In this document: in pieces, positions 9,851 through 17,904 of the stretch
Position numbering within the stretch: position 1 is the first letter of the stretch
How the letters are laid out: every line of letters starts with the position of its first letter
Assembly: GCF_015277775.1 (NCBI RefSeq)
Contig: NZ_CP063849.1
Coordinates: forward strand, 1,178,001 to 1,242,000
Direction of reading: 5' to 3'
Length of the DNA stretch: 64,000 bases
Source of the DNA: Paludibaculum fermentans
Lineage (GTDB): Bacteria > Acidobacteriota > Terriglobia > Bryobacterales > Bryobacteraceae
Position numbers and translations under genes: made by a program
Notes under the pieces: model-generated
Seen by the model: the letters and a program-made list of their open reading frames with translations, nothing else
Told to the model about the DNA's origin: nothing
Database searches by the model: none

Positions 9851-10033
9851 CTACTCCTGCACCACTTCAATCACTTCCCTGGTCTTGTACCAACCGCAAT
9901 GGGGGCAGGCACGGTGGGGCAGTTTCATCTCGTGACACTTCGGGCACGAGCTCAAGCCCGCGGCCTTCAGGGAGTCGTGCGTGCGGCGCGCGGACGTACG
10001 GCGCTTGGAATGGCGTCGCTTCGGATTCGGCAT
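9851..10033 (-). CDS. rpmF: 50S ribosomal protein L32
   Basis: A 60-residue ribosomal protein beginning MPNPKRRHSKRRTSARRTHD, with the zinc-ribbon pairs CPKC and CPHC expected of the zinc-binding (C+) L32 form. The frame is open further upstream but the ATG at 10033 is preceded by AAAGGAAGG at good spacing and matches the conserved start. It heads the rpmF-plsX-dsbD unit. In most bacteria the DUF177 gene (yceD) precedes rpmF directly; here it lies about 5.7 kb away. Confidence 0.96.
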   Translation of the reverse strand: MPNPKRRHSKRRTSARRTHDSLKAAGLSSCPKCHEMKLPHRACPHCGWYKTREVIEVVQE

Positions 10034-10102
10034 GGCTTCCTTCCTTTGGAGGCTATCCGTCTGGTCGAAAAGCCAGAATCGGATGAAAGATAAGACCCTT
10101 AC

Positions 10103-10132
10103 AGTATAAGTGATCGTGGGTTGCCATGTCAT
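10103..10132 (-). promoter_or_regulatory. Predicted sigma70-type promoter of rpmF-plsX
   Basis: On the minus strand, ATGACA (five of six matches to the -35 consensus, plus-strand 10127-10132) is followed after 18 bp by TATACT (five of six matches to the -10 consensus, 10103-10108). It lies about 70 bp upstream of the rpmF start codon. Only sequence similarity supports it. Confidence 0.6.
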
Positions 10133-10238
10133 CCCATGGAGGCTGTAGGGAGCAGATTGCGGCTGTCTCAATCTGGGGCACAAGGCGGCGGCCGAAACCC
10201 GCGGCCAACTCCCTCCCTATTAGCGATAGGATGGCTGC

Positions 10239-10772
10239 ATGTGGTACGCCTGCGTCCTGGTCTCGCTGCTGACTACTTCATTTGTACAAGCTCAGCCGGC
10301 GGAGGACCGTTTCGCGGCGGTCCGGTTCCTGGAGGGCCATTGGAAGGGCACCGCCACCGGAGAACCCGGGCGAGGCGTCAGCGAGCGGGAATACCGATTC
10401 GAGATGAAGGGCCGCTACCTTTCCGTAAAGAATAAGTCGACGTGGGAGATCGTGAAGGGCAAGACGGAGCCGGAGATCCATGAGGACTGGGGCCTATTCA
10501 GCTATGACAGGAATCTCAAGGCGGTGGTCCTCCGCCAGTTCCATATAGAAGGATTCGTGAACGAGTACCGCCTGACCGCCAACGAGGCGGACCGCCGCGA
10601 GTTCACGACGGTCCAGATCGAGAACCTGCCTGCCGGGTTCAGGGCGCGCGAAGTCTACCGGATCGTCTCCAAGGATGAGTTCATCGAGTCGTTTTCGATC
10701 GCCGAACCGGGCAAGGAGTTTCAGCCGTACTCGGAGACGCGGTTCCGGCGGGAGCCCATGCCGGCAAACTGA
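10239..10772 (+). CDS. Secreted protein of unknown function, lipocalin/nitrobindin-like pattern
   Basis: A 177-residue protein with a signal peptide (MWYACVLVSLLTTSFVQAQ) and cleavage near residue 19. The mature part begins with FLEGHWKGTATGEP and alternates beta-strand-like segments, a pattern seen in small beta-barrel proteins related to DUF1579 or THAP4/nitrobindin-type domains. This assignment is by eye and weak. An AGGA sequence about 8 bp before the ATG supports the start. It is transcribed divergently from rpmF and not obviously coupled to its neighbours. Confidence 0.6.
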   Translation: MWYACVLVSLLTTSFVQAQPAEDRFAAVRFLEGHWKGTATGEPGRGVSEREYRFEMKGRYLSVKNKSTWEIVKGKTEPEIHEDWGLFSYDRNLKAVVLRQFHIEGFVNEYRLTANEADRREFTTVQIENLPAGFRAREVYRIVSKDEFIESFSIAEPGKEFQPYSETRFRREPMPAN

Positions 10773-10950
10773 GGCGGTTGGGTTTCCGGCTCCGGCACTT
10801 TCCTCGGCGCGCCGGCGTCTATGAGCGGCAGGAAGTGACTTGGGTAGAAATGCAAAACACGGTTGGAGTCCCACAGCGGAGCCATATCTCGTAGCCTCTT
10901 CCCAAGACCCTCGACCAGGACAAATTCGAGCATCAAAGGACCAGCCGCCT

Positions 10951-12126
10951 GTGCGACGCATTCTCCCACTCTGGACGATACTCTTCGTGGCTGTCGGACT
11001 TCTACTCGTCATACGGGATGCACCCGGTTGCTCCTGGCGCTACCAGATCTGGGCGCTTCGCTCCCCCTCGGCCGATCCTCTGTTCCGATTTGAAAGAGAC
11101 GGCAAGATTGGCTACATCGATGCGCGCGGTGCGATCGCCATGCCGCCCACACTTCCTGTCGGAGGGATGTTCGGCGGTGAGTTCCACGATGGGCTTCTGC
11201 TCGTGCGGGACAGTCTGGGGCAACGGTTTATCGATAAGTTCGGAGCGACCGTGCTGCGACCGGATGCCCTGATGGCAAACGATTTCTCAGAAGGACTGGC
11301 GGCCGCGGCGCAGGAAAGCGGCAACCCCCGACGAGACAAGTGGGGCTTCATCGATCGGACCGGCCGGTTTGTCGTGGAACCGAAGTTCCGCGGGGTCTCC
11401 AGCTTTTCGGAAGGACTCGCTCGAGTCTCCGTCGATGGCGAATTTGGTTCCACCGGTTACATCGACAAATTCGGCAACTTCGTGATACCCCCTCGTTTGT
11501 CCACTGGCTCCAGTTTTCACGAAGGCCTGGCTGCTGTCATACTCGACGGACCATGCAGAATCATCAACGGAGGTTCCTGCAGTCGCGCGGAGTACCGGCC
11601 GGCAACCCCTAGTGCCAACTACGACTGTAAGTTCAGTTTCATCGACAAAACCGGACGGCCGATCTCCGATTTGCGATTTGACGACGCGAGCGATTTTTCT
11701 GAAGGACTCGCGCCAGTGCGTTTGCGTGGAAAGTGGGGCTACGTCGATAAATCCGGCCGAATTGCCATCGAGCCTCAGTTCGAGGTGGCGAGTGCGTTCT
11801 CTGAGGGGCTGGCGAGTGTCCGGTCAGAGGGCGGCTACGGATTCATCGACCACTCTGGTGGGTTCGTGATCCGTCCTAGTTTCAAGTTCGTCGAATGCTT
11901 CTCCGACGGGCGTGCTCTTGTTTATGAGCTCGACGAGAATAAGGCCGAGGTCTACCACTTCATCGACCGGACTGGTGCTCCCGCCTTTCCAGCCGTGTAC
12001 ACCATCGCTGCATCTTTCCGACATGGCCTTGCGCCTGTCGTGCTGGACGGACCACCGCGATCAGCCAGGCAATTGGCCTGGATCAACACTGCAGGGCAGA
12101 TCGTCTTCCGTTTCTCAGAGAAATAG
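10951..12126 (+). CDS. WG-repeat protein with N-terminal membrane anchor
   Basis: About 391 residues from the chosen start. An N-terminal hydrophobic helix (ILPLWTILFVAVGLLLVI) is followed by roughly nine WG/KWG-type repeats, each with the pattern G-(F/Y)-I-D-(K/R)-x-G-x-(F/I)-V-I-x-P separated by FSEGLAxV segments (for example GFIDRTGRFVVEP, GYVDKSGRIAIEP). WG-repeat proteins are predicted beta-propeller-like binding surfaces; the ligand is unknown. I prefer the GTG at 10951, 10 bp after AAAGGA, which places the membrane anchor at the N-terminus; the frame is open from a TTG at 10840. The repeat domain probably faces the periplasm. Confidence 0.8.
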   Translation: MRRILPLWTILFVAVGLLLVIRDAPGCSWRYQIWALRSPSADPLFRFERDGKIGYIDARGAIAMPPTLPVGGMFGGEFHDGLLLVRDSLGQRFIDKFGATVLRPDALMANDFSEGLAAAAQESGNPRRDKWGFIDRTGRFVVEPKFRGVSSFSEGLARVSVDGEFGSTGYIDKFGNFVIPPRLSTGSSFHEGLAAVILDGPCRIINGGSCSRAEYRPATPSANYDCKFSFIDKTGRPISDLRFDDASDFSEGLAPVRLRGKWGYVDKSGRIAIEPQFEVASAFSEGLASVRSEGGYGFIDHSGGFVIRPSFKFVECFSDGRALVYELDENKAEVYHFIDRTGAPAFPAVYTIAASFRHGLAPVVLDGPPRSARQLAWINTAGQIVFRFSEK

Positions 12127-12428
12127 CGCCGGCGCAACATCGAGACGGCAAGGCAATTGCCGGATTCCCCGCTCTCGAAGCCTGGTAACATCGGCTGCTC
12201 CAGCCTTCCGGCACGTCAGTCTGGTCCAGCGTACTGCTTTGACGCGGTGTTCGCCCGTTCTTGGCCCCCACTCGGTGATTCCCCAAGTCATTGGAAAATA
12301 TACAGACGTTCGATGGGTCTCCGCCCTAGTACCGCCCGTACCGGGATTCCGTGACGCCCGTACAGTGTTCCTGGGATATGCCCAGGACGCGCCCGCCCCT
12401 ACCCTGGAATGGAAGGAGGCAAGACTGC
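12127..12428. other. Intergenic stretch with no recognised feature
   Basis: About 300 bp between the WG-repeat gene and the glycosyltransferase gene. I see no convincing small ORF, terminator or repeat. A short AT-rich patch near 12290-12304 could belong to a promoter for the downstream gene, but no clear -35/-10 pair is visible. The AAGGAGG at 12413-12419 is the ribosome site of the next gene. Confidence 0.5.
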
Positions 12429-13661
12429 ATGGCGGACTTCTATCAAACTGGATTGGTTCCTACGCTTCACAGCCTGCGGCGGGACGCGGCGCACCATCTG
12501 GACGCTGAACTCAACCGGCTGGGCCGTGAAAAGTCCATCGGCCTCGTTTTGCCGGCCCTCTACTCCGAGTTCGAAACTCCGGCAATGCACGGCATTCTCG
12601 ATCAACTGCAGCGCGTTACCTGGCTGCGGCGGATCGTCCTGGTGCTCTCGCGCGCCGACGAAGAACAGTACGAGCAGGTGCGCCGCCTGTTTGAGCGCCT
12701 GCCTGTGGAATCCACCGTCCTGTGGCTCGACAGCGAGCCGATCCAGGACTTCCTGCGCACCTCGGAAGAGGCTGGCCTGCGCGTGCAAAGCCCCGGTAAG
12801 GGCCAGGCCTGCTGGCTGGGTACCGGCTACCTGCTGGCGAAGGGTGACTGCGACGTCATCGCTTTCCAGGACTGCGACATCAAGACCTACCACCGCCACA
12901 TGTTGTCGCGGCTGGTCTATCCGCTGGTCGCCGAGGATTGCCAGTTCGAATTCGCCAAAGCCTTCTATCCACGGTTCACCGCCCAGTTGAACGGACGCGT
13001 CACCCGGCTGTTCCTCACGCCGCTGGTGCGGGCGCTGCAGGATGCCGGAGTCCAAAGTGGATTCTTGCGCTTCCTGGACAGTTTCCGCTACGGCCTGTCC
13101 GGCGAGATCGCGATGACCAAGGCTCTGGCGCGCAACCTGCGCGTGTCGCCCGATTGGGGCCTGGAAGTATCGACGCTTTCAGAGGTCTGGCAGAAGGTGC
13201 CGGCGATGCGCACCTGCCAGGTGGATCTCACCGACTGCTACGACCACAAACACCAGATCCTGTCGCCGGCCGATTCGTCGCGCGGCTTGAACAAGATGAC
13301 CCGCGACATCGCCAAGGCGCTGTTCACGGCCGTCTGCCGCGACGGCGCCGTCATGCAGGATGAACTGCTGAAGGCGACGCTGCCGCATTCCTACGCGAAA
13401 GCGGCGGGTGAAATGGTGACGCGCTACGCCGCCGACGCCCAGTTCAATGGACTGGACTACGATCTGCACTCCGAGGAGTTCTCGGTGGAACTGTTCAGCG
13501 AGTCGCTGGCCGGCGCCGCTCGCGAATTTGTCGAGAATCCGATGGGTGTGCCGGCGCTGCCCAGTTGGCTGCGCATGGAGCACGCCGTGCCCGAGGCCCT
13601 CGCGCGGCTGGTCACGGCCGCTGAGCGGGATCCTGCCTGGTTCCAGGTGGCCACGGCCTAG
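12429..13661 (+). CDS. GT81-type glycosyltransferase, glucosyl-3-phosphoglycerate-synthase-like
   Basis: A 410-residue soluble NDP-sugar glycosyltransferase with GT-A fold. Motifs in order: VLPALYSEFET near residue 37, PGKGQACWLG around 121 (the PGKGxA nucleotide/acceptor motif of GpgS), FQDCDIKTYHR with the DxD metal site near 148, GRVTRLFLTPLVRAL near 187 and LSGEIAMTKAL near 220. These match glucosyl-3-phosphoglycerate synthase and related enzymes that start compatible-solute or methylglucose-polysaccharide synthesis. The acceptor is an inference. An AAGGAGG at 12413-12419 fixes the ATG at 12429. No phosphatase partner (GpgP) was seen next to it. Confidence 0.75.
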   Translation: MADFYQTGLVPTLHSLRRDAAHHLDAELNRLGREKSIGLVLPALYSEFETPAMHGILDQLQRVTWLRRIVLVLSRADEEQYEQVRRLFERLPVESTVLWLDSEPIQDFLRTSEEAGLRVQSPGKGQACWLGTGYLLAKGDCDVIAFQDCDIKTYHRHMLSRLVYPLVAEDCQFEFAKAFYPRFTAQLNGRVTRLFLTPLVRALQDAGVQSGFLRFLDSFRYGLSGEIAMTKALARNLRVSPDWGLEVSTLSEVWQKVPAMRTCQVDLTDCYDHKHQILSPADSSRGLNKMTRDIAKALFTAVCRDGAVMQDELLKATLPHSYAKAAGEMVTRYAADAQFNGLDYDLHSEEFSVELFSESLAGAAREFVENPMGVPALPSWLRMEHAVPEALARLVTAAERDPAWFQVATA

Positions 13662-13783
13662 TCAGCCGTCCTGTGTCTTCAAACCAACAAGCGGAGCGAA
13701 TATGGCGGATACTGGTTTCACACCGGTCAGACCATGCTCCTCCTCTGGTACCTTACCTCCCTCCTCATTCTGGCGGTTCCGGT

Positions 13784-15097
13784 ATGAGCCCGCGCTTCGG
13801 CTTCGCGCTCATCGCCGGATTCGGCTCCATGATGGTGCTGACCGCGATTCTGGGCTTCTCCCAGATCCGGCGCACCTCGCAGAGCCAGACTGAACTGATG
13901 GCGGCCCAGGAGGCCTACGCCGGAACCGAAGCCCTGCTGTCCCAAATGCGGGCGGATCTGTACAGCATCAACATCGACGTCCGCGACTACCTGCTGGATC
14001 GCAACGCCGCCAACGCGGCCGAGTTGAAACAGCAGGTAGTCAGCAGCCGCGAACGGATCCTGAACACCCTCTTCCAATTGGAAAAGCGGCTGGGGCATTC
14101 GGTGGATGCCGATACCCTGGCCAAGCTGCGCGACCAGGTGGAAGACTACATTGCCGTGCTGCGGCCGCCGCTGGAATGGTCGTTGGACGTCAAAAACGCC
14201 CTGGCCGGCAGCTACACCCGCAACCTGTTGAAACAAAGGCACCAGATCACGCAACTGGCGGCCCGCCTGCAGACCATCAATACCGGCAACCTGCGGCAGG
14301 CCGAGGATCGCCTGGAAGAGTCGCAGCGCGAGTTCCGCTACTGGCTGCGCCGCCTCACCTACAGCATTCTGTTCCTCAGCGCCCTGGTCGCCGCCTTGAG
14401 TGTGTGGTGGATTGTGCGGTTGGAGCGGCGTGCCCGCAATGCCGAGCGCGCGCTGCGCAACCTGTCCCAGAAACTGGTGCGGGCCCAGGAAGAGGAGCGC
14501 AAGGCCCTCTCGCTGGAACTGCACGACCAGGTGGGCCAGATGCTGACCGCGCTGCGTGTGGAGATCTCGAATCTGGGCCGCATCGGCAACGGCGACGCGG
14601 AGAAGTTCCAGACGCACGTGCGGCAGGCGAAGGACGTGGCGGAAGGGGCGATGAAGACCGTCCGCGACCTGGCAATGGGCCTCCGGCCATCCATGTTGGA
14701 CGATCTTGGGCTGGGTCCGGCGATCGGCTGGCAAGCGCGCGAGTTCTCGCGAGTGAGCGGAGTTCCCGCGAATGTACAGATTGATGGAGCCCTGGACGGG
14801 CTGACGGAACCGCAGAAGACCAGCCTGTTCCGCGTGGTGCAGGAGGCGCTGACGAACATCACCCGGCACGCCTCGGCCAGCGAAGTGAACATCCGGATCA
14901 AGCCGGAAAAGGACCGCGTCCGCCTCAGCGTGAAGGATAACGGCAAGGGCATGGACGTAGCGGCGACACGGCGGCGCGGTCTGGGTATGCTGGGGATGGA
15001 GGAGCGCATCCGCGAGCTGGGCGGCGATCTGCAGATCGAATCCGAGCCAGGGCGGGGCACTGAAGTGCAAGCCACCATCCCAAGAAAGAGCGCATGA
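13784..15097 (+). CDS. Sensor histidine kinase, NarL/DegS (HisKA_3) type
   Basis: Membrane sensor of about 437 residues. A first membrane helix at about residues 5-27 and a second at about 190-212 bracket an extracytoplasmic helical sensor region that resembles a four-helix (CHASE3-like) bundle. The cytoplasmic part has the phospho-acceptor motif LELHDQVGQ (His about 247) and an HATPase domain with NITRHASAS, DNGKGM and RRGLGMLGMEERI. I prefer the ATG at 13784, which places the helix at the N-terminus; a GTG at 13673 would add 37 residues. The response regulator gene overlaps its stop (ATGA), so the two are a cognate pair. The signal is unknown. Confidence 0.9.
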   Translation: MSPRFGFALIAGFGSMMVLTAILGFSQIRRTSQSQTELMAAQEAYAGTEALLSQMRADLYSINIDVRDYLLDRNAANAAELKQQVVSSRERILNTLFQLEKRLGHSVDADTLAKLRDQVEDYIAVLRPPLEWSLDVKNALAGSYTRNLLKQRHQITQLAARLQTINTGNLRQAEDRLEESQREFRYWLRRLTYSILFLSALVAALSVWWIVRLERRARNAERALRNLSQKLVRAQEEERKALSLELHDQVGQMLTALRVEISNLGRIGNGDAEKFQTHVRQAKDVAEGAMKTVRDLAMGLRPSMLDDLGLGPAIGWQAREFSRVSGVPANVQIDGALDGLTEPQKTSLFRVVQEALTNITRHASASEVNIRIKPEKDRVRLSVKDNGKGMDVAATRRRGLGMLGMEERIRELGGDLQIESEPGRGTEVQATIPRKSA

Positions 15098-15744
15098 GCA
15101 ACATTCAAGTCCTGTTGGTGGACGATCATGGCGTGGTTCGCAAGGGCCTACGCTTTTTGTTGGAGCAGGAGCCGGACCTGGCCGTGGCGGGCGAAGCCGG
15201 CGATGGGCGGGAAGCCGTACGGCTGGCCAAGGAGCTGTCGCCCCAGGTCATCGTCATGGATATCGCCATGCCGCAATTGAACGGCATCGACGCGACGGCG
15301 CAGATCGTGAAGCAGAATCCAGCGATCGGGGTGTTGATCCTATCCATGCACAACGACGAGGCCTATCTGCTGCGGGCGCTGGAGTGCGGGGCGCGCGGGT
15401 TCCTTCTCAAAGACAACGCGGAAGAGGATCTGGTGCGGGCGATCCGCATCGTGGCCAGCGGCAAGCCTTTCTTTAGTCCGGCGATCGCCCAGGCGCTGCT
15501 TGAGGACTATATGCGGAACCTGCAGCAGCGGAACCTGCAGGACAGCTACAGTCTGTTGACCGACCGCGAGCGGGAGATCCTGCAACTGCTGGCCGAGGGC
15601 CGGTCGAACAAGGATGTCGCGAACCTGCTGGACCTGAGCGTGTACACGGTGGAGACGCACCGCACCCGGATCATGCAGAAGCTGAACCTGCACAATACGG
15701 CGGAGCTGGTGCTGTACGCGGTGCGGAAAAAGATTATCAGCTAA
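15094..15744 (+). CDS. Response regulator, NarL/FixJ family with LuxR-type HTH
   Basis: Transcription regulator of 216 residues. Receiver domain with acidic pocket LLVDDHGVVRKG at the N-terminus, phospho-acceptor Asp about 56 in VIVMDIAMP, and conserved Lys in LLKDNA. The C-terminal LuxR-type helix-turn-helix (LTDREREILQLLAEGRSNKD then VETHRTRIMQKLNL) should bind DNA. It overlaps the sensor kinase gene by 4 bp and is presumably its partner. The 3' end overlaps the convergent DUF177 gene by 8 bp. Confidence 0.94.
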   Translation: MSNIQVLLVDDHGVVRKGLRFLLEQEPDLAVAGEAGDGREAVRLAKELSPQVIVMDIAMPQLNGIDATAQIVKQNPAIGVLILSMHNDEAYLLRALECGARGFLLKDNAEEDLVRAIRIVASGKPFFSPAIAQALLEDYMRNLQQRNLQDSYSLLTDREREILQLLAEGRSNKDVANLLDLSVYTVETHRTRIMQKLNLHNTAELVLYAVRKKIIS

Positions 15745-16255
15745 TATTCTTCAAAGCCGCCAGGCGCGGATCAGTGCGCTTGGCGTGGCAGCCGCAGGGG
15801 CCTTCGTTCCGATTCCGGCCGCAGCTGGGGCAGAGGCCCTTGCAGTCTTCCTTGCAGACCGCCCGCATCGGCACGCTGAGCAGGATGAACTCCCGCAACG
15901 CGTCCCGCAGGCCCACACCGTCGCCCTCGTAGAACGAGATTTCGACTTCGCCTTCTTCCAGGTGGATTTCTCCCTTCGTTTCGGCTGTTTCCACGGGCCG
16001 GTAGAAGAGGTCGAAGTCGTTATCAATGTGCAGGTTAGCCGGATCGAGGCAGAGATCGCAGTTGGTTTCCAGGATGACTTTGGCGTGGCCGCGCAGGCGA
16101 ATCTCGCCCAGGGTATTGCGGAGCAGTTCGGCTTTCCCGCTGACCTCGAGCCCGCCCAACTGCTGCAACTCCTCGCCGAGCTGCACTTCACCTGGTGCGT
16201 AGGTGACTTCAAATAGGATTGGGTGGTGTTCAAGTTCGGTGAGTGTAAAGAACAT
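15737..16255 (-). CDS. yceD: DUF177 / YceD-family protein (23S rRNA accumulation factor family)
   Basis: About 172 residues. Family features include the internal CDLCLDP cysteine pair and the C-terminal cysteine-rich stretch CKGLCPSCGRNRNEGPCGCH, which probably binds zinc. Members of DUF177 normally sit directly upstream of rpmF and are linked to 23S rRNA/50S maturation. Here the gene is detached from rpmF-plsX. I prefer the ATG at 16255 (MFFTLTELEHHP); an in-frame ATG at 16291 is also possible. It converges on the response regulator with overlapping stop codons. Confidence 0.85.
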   Translation of the reverse strand: MFFTLTELEHHPILFEVTYAPGEVQLGEELQQLGGLEVSGKAELLRNTLGEIRLRGHAKVILETNCDLCLDPANLHIDNDFDLFYRPVETAETKGEIHLEEGEVEISFYEGDGVGLRDALREFILLSVPMRAVCKEDCKGLCPSCGRNRNEGPCGCHAKRTDPRLAALKNIS

Positions 16256-16313
16256 GGAAGGATCCAGCTCCCTCCATGATACCGCCCTCACCCGGTAGAC
16301 TTCGAAGTCCGGA

Positions 16314-17084
16314 TTAATCCCGGGGCAGCCAGCGCCGGATGAGCAGGTCGTAGCAGCCCGCGCCGACCAGTCCGCCGGCCATCGGCGCGACGATGGGAAT
16401 CCACCAGACTCCGGTGTTGTCGGTGAGCCCGTTGTTGCGGAATCCGGCCATTACCGTGAAGAGGCGGGGGCCGATGTCGCGGGCCGGATTGATGGCGTAG
16501 CCGTGGAGCTTGCCGAACGACATCCCGATAGCGACCACGATCAAGCCGACGACGATGGGCGTCAGGTTGCCGGAGATGGGCTGGTTGCGCTCGTCGGTGA
16601 CGGCAAAGATCAGGAACAGCAGCAGCGCGGTGCCCAGCACCTGGTCAAAGAAGCCGGCCGAAAGCGCCTGAGGGAAGGCCGGGAAGGTGGTGAAGATGCC
16701 GGCGGTCTTTTCGAGATTGGGATCGAACTGGAGGAAGGCCAGGCGGTAGTTGAAGAAGACGATGGCGGCTCCGGCCATGGCGCCCAGTGACTGGGCGATG
16801 CTGTACGGAATGACCTTGGCCCACGAGAAGCCGCGGAACACGGCCAGGGCCAGGGTGACGGCCGGATTCAGGTGGCCTCCGCTGATCTTGCCTGACACGT
16901 ATACGCCCATTGTGACGGCCAGCCCCCAGGCGAGGGTAATGTTCGTGTAACCGCCGTTCACCACCTCATTCGGGGTGCCGGTGCCGAACAAAACCACCAT
17001 GGCGACCACGCCGGCGCCGAACAACAGGATGATCATTGTACCGATAAACTCGGCCACCAATTCCGCGAGCAAGCCAGTGCGCAT
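16314..17084 (-). CDS. glpF: MIP-family channel, glycerol uptake facilitator (aquaglyceroporin)
   Basis: Inner-membrane channel for glycerol and small neutral solutes. The 256-residue product has six predicted membrane helices and the two NPA boxes, HLNPAVTLA near residue 73 and INPARDIGPRLF near residue 208. The Asp following the second NPA-R is a marker of glycerol facilitators as opposed to water-selective aquaporins. No glycerol kinase gene is adjacent. It is 13 bp from the downstream Tat-exported protein gene and may be cotranscribed. Confidence 0.88.
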   Translation of the reverse strand: MRTGLLAELVAEFIGTMIILLFGAGVVAMVVLFGTGTPNEVVNGGYTNITLAWGLAVTMGVYVSGKISGGHLNPAVTLALAVFRGFSWAKVIPYSIAQSLGAMAGAAIVFFNYRLAFLQFDPNLEKTAGIFTTFPAFPQALSAGFFDQVLGTALLLFLIFAVTDERNQPISGNLTPIVVGLIVVAIGMSFGKLHGYAINPARDIGPRLFTVMAGFRNNGLTDNTGVWWIPIVAPMAGGLVGAGCYDLLIRRWLPRD

Positions 17085-17097
17085 GGGCTAGAGCATA

Positions 17098-17829
17098 CTA
17101 CTCCGGCAAGGTCCGTTCCAACCACGCCATCATTTCTTTTTGCTCGGCCAGTTTTCCGATGGCGACCTCGAGATTCACATAGCGTACGCCGAGGCGGCCG
17201 CACAGGCGCGAGAGCGAGCCGTCGTCGTCGCCTTTGGGTTCGTTCTGCAGCAGGACGTTGTAGGGACCCTTGGCGAGCAGGGCGTAGTCTGCCGGATCCG
17301 TCGTGAGGAAGAACTCATGCGGCGCATCACGGCGGGGCAGGCTGGTCTGCTGTGAGATGGGGATCTCCTCCTCCATCGAATAGCCGCGGGCGTTGTTGTG
17401 GACGGCGAACAGCAGGCCGCCCTTGGGTGGCAGCAGGGTGCGGATGAGCTTGGGGCGTTCGCGGTCGAGCCAGGCGAGCGCGGGCGTCAGTTCAGCCTCG
17501 GTCCACTTGGGATTCAGGCGGCGGTAGCTGCGCTCGGCCCCCTCGCGCGAGAACATGCGATTGGGATCCAGCAGTCCGCCGGCGATGAGGATGTTGCGTT
17601 TCGGGTTCGTCACGATGAAGCCGGTGCCGCGAGCGGTCCTGAGGTGTTCGCGCAGGGCTTCGGCTGCGGTGGTTTCGTCGCCGTGGATCCGCAGGTAGCG
17701 GCGACGGCTGCGCCCGTGCTTGAGGATCTCCAGCGGGACCCCGCAGAGCGTTTTCGCAGCGGCTTCGAGCGGCAAGGCAGAGAGGGCGGCGGCGGTGAGG
17801 AAGGCCCGCCGGGAGAGCTCAGGACGCAT
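17098..17829 (-). CDS. Tat-exported protein with M14/succinylglutamate-desuccinylase-like zinc motifs
   Basis: A 243-residue protein with a Tat-type signal (SRRAFLTAAALSALPLEAAA). In the mature part I see IHGDET (HxxE zinc-ligand pair), DPNRMF (resembling the substrate-binding NR pair of carboxypeptidases), FAVHNN (possible third zinc ligand) and YVNLEVAI near the end (candidate catalytic Glu). This order matches M14-type and AstE/AspA-type amidohydrolases, but overall similarity is distant and the substrate is unknown. It lies 13 bp downstream of the facilitator gene. Confidence 0.5.
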   Translation of the reverse strand: MRPELSRRAFLTAAALSALPLEAAAKTLCGVPLEILKHGRSRRRYLRIHGDETTAAEALREHLRTARGTGFIVTNPKRNILIAGGLLDPNRMFSREGAERSYRRLNPKWTEAELTPALAWLDRERPKLIRTLLPPKGGLLFAVHNNARGYSMEEEIPISQQTSLPRRDAPHEFFLTTDPADYALLAKGPYNVLLQNEPKGDDDGSLSRLCGRLGVRYVNLEVAIGKLAEQKEMMAWLERTLPE

Positions 17830-17904
17830 ACGTTCGAGTTTAGCCGGTTGGCTTGCCCGGCTAATGCGAATGCCCGATGCGGCCGATAGTGTCCTCAGGT
17901 AGCA

